A stretch of 12,854 nt of DNA from a bacterium (GTDB taxonomy: Bacteria; Pseudomonadota; Gammaproteobacteria; Burkholderiales; Thiobacteraceae). Where the stretch lies: NCBI GenBank assembly GCA_027438535.1, contig DAIAMA010000015.1:1-12854 (forward strand), in the 5' to 3' direction. Positions 6,683 to 12,854 of the stretch are shown here, one piece after another. Positions within the stretch are counted from its first letter, which is position 1. Each line of letters begins with the position of its first letter. The notes below the pieces were generated by a model. The model was not told where the DNA came from. It ran no database searches and saw only the letters and a program-made list of their open reading frames with translations. Both the position numbers and the translations under genes were made by a program.

Positions 6683-7843
6683 ATGAACGAGTTTCTATTT
6701 ACGTCGGAATCCGTTTCCGAAGGACATCCGGATAAAGTGTCGGATCAAATTTCCGATTCCGTTTTGGACGCCATCTTAACCCAGGATCCGCACTCCCGGG
6801 TAGCCTGCGAGACGCTGTGCACCACCGGACTGGTGGTGATCGCGGGCGAGATTACGACCAACGCCGTCGTCGATTTCAACCAGATTGCGCGCCACACCAT
6901 TAAACGCATCGGCTACGATAGTTCCGAAATCGGTTTCGACTACCATACCTGCGCGGTAATGGTGAGCTTGGGCAAACAATCCCAAGATATCGCCGCCGGC
7001 GTCAACGAAGGCGAAGGCCTGTTTCTGGATCAAGGCGCGGGCGACCAAGGTTTGATGTTCGGCTATGCAGTGGACGAGACCCCGCAACTCATGCCGATGC
7101 CGATCCATTACGCACATCGTTTAATGGAACGTCAATCGGAGCTGCGCAAGGATGGCCGTCTCACCTGGCTACGTCCCGATGCGAAATCTCAAGTCACGAT
7201 TCGTTATGTGGATGGTAAACCCGCCAGCGTCGATACCGTGGTGGTTTCAACCCAGCATCACCCTGAAGTGTCGCACGCGGTGTTGTCGGAAGCAGTGATT
7301 GAAGAAATTATCAAACCCATCATTCCGGAAGCCATGCGCAAAAACACGCGCTACCTGGTAAACCCCACCGGACGCTTCGTGATCGGTGGCCCCATGGGCG
7401 ATGCTGGCCTGACCGGGCGCAAGATCATTGTCGACACCTATGGCGGTGCCGCACCGCATGGCGGCGGCGCATTCTCGGGCAAAGACCCGTCCAAAGTAGA
7501 TCGCTCGGCCGCTTATGCCAGCCGCTATGTGGCAAAGAACATCGTCGCCGCGGGCATCGCCAGCAGATGCCAAGTGCAGGTCGCCTACGCCATCGGCGTA
7601 GCCAAGCCGGTGAGCTTGATGGTGAACACCTTCGGCACCGGCAAGATTTCCGACGAAAAAATCGTGAAGCTGATCGAGGCGCACTTCGACCTGCGCCCCA
7701 AGGGCATCATTCAATCGCTCAAGCTGTTGCGCCCGATTTATTCCCGAACCGCTAGCTACGGACACTTTGGCCGCGACGAGCCGGACTTCACGTGGGAAGC
7801 TACGGATAAGGCGGAAGCATTGAAGGCTGACGCGGGGATTTAA
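6683..7843 (+). CDS. metK: S-adenosylmethionine synthetase
   Basis: MetK joins methionine and ATP to make S-adenosylmethionine, with release of phosphate and diphosphate, in the cytoplasm. The 386 residues match the usual 384-390. Signatures: [13 protein letters not shown] (13-25), the [12 protein letters not shown] hexapeptide region (118-129) and the P-loop-like [16 protein letters not shown] (from 260). ATG 6683 has AAAAGG 4 nt upstream and begins at the expected [16 protein letters not shown] sequence. The 84-nt gap to the divergent acyltransferase gene must hold both promoters; only a weak TATCCT -10 (6638-6643) is visible and no known SAM riboswitch was recognised there. It is followed by ahcY and metF on the same strand, separated by repeat elements. 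Confidence 0.98.
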   Translation: MNEFLFTSESVSEGHPDKVSDQISDSVLDAILTQDPHSRVACETLCTTGLVVIAGEITTNAVVDFNQIARHTIKRIGYDSSEIGFDYHTCAVMVSLGKQSQDIAAGVNEGEGLFLDQGAGDQGLMFGYAVDETPQLMPMPIHYAHRLMERQSELRKDGRLTWLRPDAKSQVTIRYVDGKPASVDTVVVSTQHHPEVSHAVLSEAVIEEIIKPIIPEAMRKNTRYLVNPTGRFVIGGPMGDAGLTGRKIIVDTYGGAAPHGGGAFSGKDPSKVDRSAAYASRYVAKNIVAAGIASRCQVQVAYAIGVAKPVSLMVNTFGTGKISDEKIVKLIEAHFDLRPKGIIQSLKLLRPIYSRTASYGHFGRDEPDFTWEATDKAEALKADAGI

Positions 7844-7850
7844 AACCCGT

Positions 7851-7940
7851 TTTGCCACAGAGATCACAAAGGTCACAGAGAAAGTCGATTTTAAGGTTTA
7901 TCTCTGTGTGCTCTGTGATCTCTGTGATCTCTGTGGCAAA
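7851..7940. repeat. Long inverted repeat of 9-bp CACAGAGAT units (copy 2), between metK and ahcY
   Basis: It begins 7 nt after the metK stop. The left arm reads TTTGCCACAGAG and then 9-bp units CACAGAGAT, CACAAAGGT, CACAGAGAA. The right arm, read on the opposite strand, starts with the identical TTTGCCACAGAG and has four units: CACAGAGAT twice, CACAGAGCA and CACAGAGAT. The arms therefore differ by one unit, and the loop is about 17 nt. It ends 20 nt before the SAH riboswitch, so the ahcY promoter, if separate, must touch or overlap the right arm. No coding potential is credible here. Confidence 0.88.
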
Positions 7941-7952
7941 TGAATTTGATTT

Positions 7953-7958
7953 TGTAAT
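7953..7958 (+). promoter_or_regulatory. Possible -10 box for a riboswitch-led ahcY transcript
   Basis: TGTAAT matches five of six of TATAAT and lies so that transcription would start near 7964-7966, at the 5' edge of riboswitch stem P1. The matching -35 position falls inside the repeat arm (about 7930) and is poor. Co-transcription from metK is the alternative. Confidence 0.3.
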
Positions 7959-7960
7959 CA

Positions 7961-8046
7961 CCATCGCGCCGAGGGGCGCTGCAGCTCACCATAGCACGCA
8001 AGGTGAGTCAGGCTTGGCGCGATGGCTCAACGTAGTAACGGCGCCC
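7961..8046 (+). promoter_or_regulatory. S-adenosylhomocysteine (SAH) riboswitch upstream of ahcY
   Basis: The sequence shows the SAH (ahcY) riboswitch architecture. P1 pairs CCATCGCGCC (7961-7970) with GGCGCGATGG (8016-8025), ten perfect pairs. The conserved GAGGGGCGCTGC follows P1. A hairpin pairs CTCACC (7985-7990) with GGTGAG (8002-8007). CAGGCTTGG (8009-8017) carries the conserved 3' core, and the pseudoknot pairs GGGCGC (7974-7979) with GCGCCC (8041-8046). In known members SAH binding raises ahcY expression, letting the cell clear this methyltransferase inhibitor. The aptamer ends 25 nt before the ahcY ATG, so control is probably at translation initiation. The assignment rests on matching sequence core, pairing and gene context together. 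Confidence 0.95.
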
Positions 8047-8071
8047 ATTCAAATAATTGAATGGAGTCGCC

Positions 8072-8073
<2 letters not shown>
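8022..8073 (+). promoter_or_regulatory. Putative expression platform covering the ahcY ribosome-binding site
   Basis: ATGG (8022-8025) and CTC (8026-8028) can pair with CCAT (8070-8073) and GAG (8064-8066), with a 3-nt bulge. That would hide both the Shine-Dalgarno GGAG (8063-8066) and the start codon. The ATGG strand is also the outer part of P1, so P1 and this helix exclude each other. A small ATTCAA/TTGAAT hairpin (8047-8062) lies between. This is inferred from base pairing only. Confidence 0.45.
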
Positions 8074-9487
<1,414 letters not shown>

Positions 9488-9495
9488 AATCTTGA

Positions 9496-9576
9496 ACCAC
9501 GGAGTACGCAGAGGACACGGAGTAAAAGCAAAATATTTGCTCCGTGAAACTCCGCGTACTCCGTGTCCTCCGTGGT
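9496..9576. repeat. Long inverted repeat of 9-bp CACGGAGNN units (copy 3), between ahcY and metF
   Basis: This is the G-variant of the same 9-bp design. The left arm has CACGGAGTA, CGCAGAGGA and CACGGAGTA; the right arm, read on the opposite strand, has CACGGAGGA, CACGGAGTA, CGCGGAGTT and one more CACGGAG after an extra T. The ends are ACCACGGAG and CTCCGTGGT. The tip carries its own nested stem, CACGGAG/CTCCGTG (9516-9546) with AGCAAA/TTTGCT inside. The right end runs into the metF Shine-Dalgarno. Confidence 0.88.
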
Positions 9577-9584
9577 GAGAAAAA

Positions 9585-10418
9585 ATGGCCGATAAGCGCA
9601 CCTTCAGTTTTGAATTCTTTCCGCCTAAAACGCCCGAGGGCATGGAGAAGCTACGCGCCACGCGGCAACAGCTCGCGCAACTCAAGCCTAAGTTTTTCTC
9701 GGTGACTTTCGGCGCGGGCGGTTCGACGCGCGACCGCACGCTGGAAACGGTGATGGAGATTCAAGCCTCGGGCTCCGCGGCCGCGCCGCATCTCTCATGC
9801 ATCGGCTCGACCAAGGAATCGATTCAAAAAACGCTCGAAACCTTTAAAGCGCACGGCATCCGCCATATCGTCGCGCTCCGAGGCGACTTGCCTTCCGGCA
9901 TGGCCGATCCCGGCGAGTTTCGCTATGCGAACGAATTGGTGGCGTTCATCCGCGCGCAAACCGGCGATTGGTTTCAGATCGAAGTCGCGGCCTATCCGGA
10001 AATCCACCCGCAAGCGAAAAATGCGCAAGAGGACCTCGCCAATTTCAAACGAAAAACGGAGGCTGGCGCGAATGCCGCCATCACCCAATACTTCTACAAT
10101 GCGGATGCTTACTTCCGGTTCGTGGACGATTGCGCGGCAATGCATGTCACGCTCCCGATCGTGCCGGGCATCATGCCCATCACCAACTGCGCGCAGATCT
10201 CGCGCTTCTCCGACGCCTGCGGCGCAGAAATTCCGCGCTGGATACGTAAGCGGCTGGAAGCCTACGGCGATGATTTGGATTCGATACGCGCGTTCGGATT
10301 GGATGTGGTCACCGATCTGTGTGACCGGCTATTGCAAGGCGGCGCGCCGGGCCTGCATTTCTACACCCTGAATCAAGCGGGACCGAGTTCGACCATTTGG
10401 CAGCGGCTGGGGCTGTAA
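9585..10418 (+). CDS. metF: 5,10-methylenetetrahydrofolate reductase
   Basis: MetF is a flavin (FAD) enzyme that reduces methylene-tetrahydrofolate to methyl-tetrahydrofolate, the methyl donor for methionine synthase. The 277 residues form one TIM-barrel domain, slightly shorter than the 296 of E. coli. The N-terminus FSFEFFPPKTPEG carries the catalytic Glu (E10, matching E28 of E. coli), and ALRGDLPSG carries the Asp (D101, matching D120) near the flavin. TFGAGGSTRDRT and GIMPITN are further family blocks. ATG 9585 has GGTGAG 5 nt upstream (9574-9579), the first bases of which are the end of the inverted repeat. It probably shares a transcript with ahcY. No clear terminator is seen in the 34 nt before the convergent marR gene. 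Confidence 0.97.
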   Translation: MADKRTFSFEFFPPKTPEGMEKLRATRQQLAQLKPKFFSVTFGAGGSTRDRTLETVMEIQASGSAAAPHLSCIGSTKESIQKTLETFKAHGIRHIVALRGDLPSGMADPGEFRYANELVAFIRAQTGDWFQIEVAAYPEIHPQAKNAQEDLANFKRKTEAGANAAITQYFYNADAYFRFVDDCAAMHVTLPIVPGIMPITNCAQISRFSDACGAEIPRWIRKRLEAYGDDLDSIRAFGLDVVTDLCDRLLQGGAPGLHFYTLNQAGPSSTIWQRLGL

Positions 10419-10452
10419 GCCGCCAACTCACGCAACCTACTTTGTCAGGAGA

Positions 10453-10947
10453 CTAGGCGGGCGGGATCAATAGCTTGCCCAGCAAGGCGGTGACCTGCCT
10501 CATTTCGGCCTCGGATAGCGCGCTTTTGACCCAGCTACAGGCGTCGGCAATCAACTCTTGCATAGTTTGCTCTATTATCGGCAAAGCAGATGGACTGAGG
10601 TGGATGGGTTTGATGCGGCGATCCGATATATCGGTTGAGCGCGTCACTAATCCCCGCATTTCCAGCTGCCGTAAAATTTTAGTCAGCCCGCCCGAGGTGA
10701 TGATGACCGAACGCTGCACGTCGGATGGTGTCAAGGTATGGGGTGGCGCGGTGCGGCGCAAGCTGGCCAGCACGTCGAATTCAGCCTGGCACAGACCATG
10801 GCGGCTGAAGATGGCGTTGGAGCGCGCGGTTTTGGCGGCGTATACGCGAAGCAAGGTAATCATCAGCGGTGTTAACGCATCATCGTAAGTACTTGACCAG
10901 TACTTACAATGCATGGCGAGCGGATCGGTGATGTCGTCTGGCATCAT
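10453..10947 (-). CDS. MarR-family transcriptional regulator
   Basis: This 164-residue protein should bind DNA as a dimer and repress nearby genes until a small aromatic or phenolic compound releases it, as is known for the family. The winged helix-turn-helix spans about 55-118: AEFDVLASLRR, the recognition segment TPSDVQRSVIITSGGLTKILRQLEMRGLV and the wing TDISDRRIKPIHLS with the family's D-x-x-D-R-R. Long helices on both sides make the dimer interface. ATG 10947 (or the adjacent ATG 10944) has no clear Shine-Dalgarno, and the predicted leader is very short. A palindromic operator candidate overlaps its predicted -35 box, suggesting autorepression, and a NodT-type efflux gene follows in the divergent direction. 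Its effector cannot be told from sequence. Confidence 0.92.
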   Translation of the reverse strand: MMPDDITDPLAMHCKYWSSTYDDALTPLMITLLRVYAAKTARSNAIFSRHGLCQAEFDVLASLRRTAPPHTLTPSDVQRSVIITSGGLTKILRQLEMRGLVTRSTDISDRRIKPIHLSPSALPIIEQTMQELIADACSWVKSALSEAEMRQVTALLGKLLIPPA

Positions 10948-10965
10948 GCAGTTTCAATTAGCCGT

Positions 10966-10993
10966 AAATTAGAGCGATAACATTATCTTGCAA
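10966..10993 (-). promoter_or_regulatory. Candidate promoter of the marR-type gene
   Basis: On the minus strand TTGCAA (10993-10988) and TAATTT (10971-10966) are separated by 16 nt, each about four of six to the consensus. The -35 box lies inside the palindromic operator candidate. The start would be near 10959, giving a leader of about a dozen bases. Confidence 0.4.
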
Positions 10994-11003
10994 GAAAGAT
11001 AAT
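10982..11003. promoter_or_regulatory. Candidate MarR operator palindrome
   Basis: Arms ATTATCTT (10982-10989) and AAGATAAT (10996-11003) form a perfect inverted repeat with a 6-nt spacer, and the centre contains a second perfect palindrome, TCTTGCAAGA (10986-10995). A further half-site GATAA lies at 10976-10980. Size, AT-rich arms and position 35 nt upstream of the regulator gene are typical of MarR-family operators. Binding is inferred. Confidence 0.6.
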
Positions 11004-11097
11004 TCCACAATATGATCGAGTTTACTGAATAGATCGCAATTCGCCAGTATCGGTATCGAGGCCACCGCCACCTCATCAAGTTGGGCATCTCATTCTG

Positions 11098-11115
11098 CTG
11101 ACATGACGGTGTCAG
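11098..11115. promoter_or_regulatory. Second small inverted repeat upstream of the SnoaL-like gene
   Basis: CTGACA (11098-11103) and TGTCAG (11110-11115) form a 6-bp inverted repeat with a 6-nt spacer, 45 nt before the start of the SnoaL-like gene. It may be an operator of another protein or chance; it does not resemble the site at 10982. Confidence 0.25.
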
Positions 11116-11159
11116 TAGAAGGTTGGTATCCTCAGCAATTCTCTACTTGAGGAAAACTT

Positions 11160-11571
11160 ATGAAATATCCATCTCTCACCCCGGATCAGATCACTATCCT
11201 TGGCCCAGCGAATGGCGCGGCGATTACAACAAAAGAGGTCATCCGAAAATTTCACGAGGCGTTTGACCGTCACGATCCAGGAGCCATGGAAAACCTCGTC
11301 GCGGATGATTGCGTTATTGAGAATACCAACCCTGCTCCTAATGGTGCCCATCTCGTTGGAAAGGCAGCATGCCTAGCGAATTGGCAAGGCCTTGCGACCT
11401 CGGCAGGTACTTGGTTCGTACGTGAAGAGGTATTTGTCGTCGGTGAGCGGGTCGTTAATCAGATGGCGCTATTGCTGGGGCGAAGACGACGCTCAATCCA
11501 TTCGTGGTCTCAATCTAATGAGAGTCAGTGACGGTCGCATCGTTGAAGCGATGGGTTACGTAAAAGGATAG
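11160..11571 (+). pseudogene. SnoaL-like / NTF2-superfamily protein, broken by a 1-nt frameshift
   Basis: The gene starts well, with GAGGA 6 nt before ATG 11160. The first frame encodes a SnoaL/NTF2-like cone fold: TKEVIRKFHEAFDRHD (24-39), MENLVADDCVIENTNPAPNG and FVREEVFVVGERVV. After VVN (codon at 11457) the frame turns into Arg/Ser-rich sequence and stops at 11531. In the +1 frame from 11461 the sequence continues as RWRYCWGEDDAQS, GLNLMRVSDGRIVEAMGYVKG and ends at TAG 11569-11571, exactly the expected last strands. One extra base at 11460-11462 explains it; the restored product would have about 136 residues. Such proteins include small-molecule isomerases and cyclases; the role here is unknown. 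The region looks less GC-rich than its neighbours. Confidence 0.8.
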
Positions 11572-11635
11572 AAATGCAGCTCAGCTTTACGATGGCGCTT
11601 GCCGGTTCATTCAATTAAATCCGAAAGTCTCCGCT

Positions 11636-12854
11636 ATGTTGTGTCGGCCAACTATTGTAAATCGTTTTTCTGCCGCGCCGGCCCGTCTCTGGGTGCTGGC
11701 AGCGCTGGCGCTGGCCGGCTGCACCACGGTCGGCCCGGATTTCAAACAGCCCGCGCCACCGGCGGTGGCGGGCTACACGGCGCAAAGCCTACCGCAACAG
11801 ACAGCCGCGACAGCGGACATGCCGCTGGGCAATGGTCAGCGTTTCGTGCCGGGGCAAGGCGTGCCCGCGCGCTGGTGGGAAAACTTTGGTTCATCCAAGT
11901 TGAATGCCTTGATCGATCAGGGTCTGCGGGCCAGCCCCACGCTGGCAGCGGCGCAAGCAACCTTGCGCCAGGCGCAGCAGTCCTATGCCGCACAGGCCGG
12001 TTCCAGCCTGTATCCCCAGCTGGATGCCAATCTGGGCGCGCAGCGCCAGCGCATCAATAACGCGAATTTTGGCCAGTCCGGCGGTGAGCGTATCTTCTAT
12101 CTCTACAATGCCGGGGTCAAAGTAAGCTATAACCTCGATCTCTTTGGCGGTAACCGGCGTGCGCTGGAGGCCTTGGCCGCGCAGGCGGATTATCAGCATT
12201 TTCAACTCGAGGGCGCGCGCCAGACACTGGCGGCCAACATCGCTACCGCCGCCATGGCGCAAGCGCAATACGCGGCGCAAATCAGCGCTACCGAAGCCAT
12301 TCTGGCCGCGCAGCAGTCGCAGGTGGATATCGCGCACAAACGCTTTCAGCTCGGCGCGATCGCGCGCGGCGATGAGCTGTCGCTGCAAACCCAGCTGGAG
12401 CAAACGCGCGCCAGTCTGCCACCCTTGCGTAATCAGTTGCAGCAAACCAACCATCTGCTCGCCGTGTTGATGGGCGAAGCGCCGGGCTCGGCCAAAATTC
12501 CGCAATTCAGCCTGAGCGATTTCACGCTGCCGGCGGATATCCCCTTGCTCGTACCTTCCGAGCTGGTGCGTCAGCGGCCGGATATTCAAGCTTCGGAAGC
12601 ACTGCTGCGCGCGGCCAACGCGGAATACGGCGTGGCCATTTCAAAAAGCTATCCGCAAATCAATCTGTCCGCCATGCTGGGTACGCAAGCGCTGGCGGCT
12701 TCCAGCTTGTTCGGACCCGGTTCGATGATCTGGAATCTAGTCGGCCAGGTAGCGCAGCCCTTGTTCAACGCCGGGCTGCATGCCGGGCGCGATTCGGCAC
12801 AGGCGAGCTTCGACGCGGCCGCCGCCAATTATCAACAAAGTGTGTTGCAGGGCT
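11636..12854 (+). CDS. Outer-membrane efflux lipoprotein, NodT/OprM family (C-terminus outside window)
   Basis: This is the outer-membrane channel subunit of a tripartite drug or solute exporter (TolC-like trimer). About 406 residues are in the window; the family usually has 460-500. The N-terminus is a lipoprotein signal: R4/R10/R17, hydrophobic 18-27 and the lipobox LAGC with C29. Then come VGPDFKQP, the family's RWWENFGSSKLNALIDQGL block, the first helical hairpin repeat (SPTLAAAQATLRQAQ), SYNLDLFGGNRR at the start of a beta-barrel strand, VRQRPDIQASEALLRAANAEYGVA, the second repeat's start, and AQPLFNAGLHAGR. The frame is open from ATG 11636 to the window end; the Shine-Dalgarno is weak. 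With the adjacent marR gene it suggests an efflux operon whose HlyD-type adaptor and inner-membrane pump should follow downstream. Confidence 0.93.
   Translation, partial: MLCRPTIVNRFSAAPARLWVLAALALAGCTTVGPDFKQPAPPAVAGYTAQSLPQQTAATADMPLGNGQRFVPGQGVPARWWENFGSSKLNALIDQGLRASPTLAAAQATLRQAQQSYAAQAGSSLYPQLDANLGAQRQRINNANFGQSGGERIFYLYNAGVKVSYNLDLFGGNRRALEALAAQADYQHFQLEGARQTLAANIATAAMAQAQYAAQISATEAILAAQQSQVDIAHKRFQLGAIARGDELSLQTQLEQTRASLPPLRNQLQQTNHLLAVLMGEAPGSAKIPQFSLSDFTLPADIPLLVPSELVRQRPDIQASEALLRAANAEYGVAISKSYPQINLSAMLGTQALAASSLFGPGSMIWNLVGQVAQPLFNAGLHAGRDSAQASFDAAAANYQQSVLQG

Noticed and set aside
7247..7876. Open frame of 209 codons opposite metK
   Set aside because: It is a shadow of the metK coding strand, has no recognisable motif and begins inside the repeat element.
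11599..12060. Plus-strand open frame in another register at the beginning of the efflux gene
   Set aside because: The frame from ATG 11636 contains the lipobox and the whole NodT sequence; this one is Gly/Ala/Arg-rich without motifs.
11891..12589. Minus-strand open frame of 232 codons inside the efflux gene
   Set aside because: The plus-strand NodT-family frame is continuous with clear family motifs, so this is a shadow.

Overview
The window looks like a chromosomal segment of a betaproteobacterium (GC-rich; Nitrosomonadales/Rhodocyclales/Burkholderiales-like). The reasons are the lpxL-type genes divergent from metK, the metK-ahcY-metF order with an SAH riboswitch before ahcY, and the RRM/glycine-rich protein, HU variant and DUF3862-type lipoprotein typical of that class. 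Genus cannot be decided from the sequence alone. No tRNA, rRNA, insertion sequence, CRISPR array or phage gene was seen.

Minus-strand block, 1-6598: a DEAD-box RNA helicase (RhlE type, cut by the window start); a 349-nt intergenic stretch with a helicase promoter candidate and a repeat element; a small lipoprotein; a TTG-started RNA-binding RRM protein with a Gly-rich tail; a secreted Sel1-repeat protein with an unusual C-terminal domain, overlapping a CoA-binding protein gene; an HU-family DNA-binding protein with a strong hairpin just past its stop; then a tight three-gene set made of two lipid A acyltransferase homologues and a SAM-dependent methyltransferase. The promoter-proximal acyltransferase gene carries an in-frame TGA.

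Plus-strand block, 6683-10418: metK, ahcY and metF, the core of the activated methyl cycle. MetK makes S-adenosylmethionine. Methyltransferases turn it into S-adenosylhomocysteine (SAH), a product inhibitor that AhcY removes. MetF makes the methyl-tetrahydrofolate needed to remethylate homocysteine. A complete SAH riboswitch (P1, hairpin, pseudoknot) precedes ahcY, and a possible switching helix covers its Shine-Dalgarno and start codon. The two gaps in this block each carry a long inverted repeat built of 9-bp CAC(A/G)GAGNN units; a third copy lies at 1201-1291.

Right end, 10453-12854: a MarR-family regulator on the minus strand, an intergenic region with a good MarR-type operator, a frameshifted SnoaL/NTF2-like gene and the start of a NodT-type outer-membrane efflux lipoprotein that runs off the window. 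This looks like the beginning of a MarR-controlled efflux locus. I found no wholly undescribed system. The most rewarding items are the riboswitch with its expression platform, the repeat family around the methyl-cycle genes, the Sel1/C-terminal domain fusion and the two interrupted genes.
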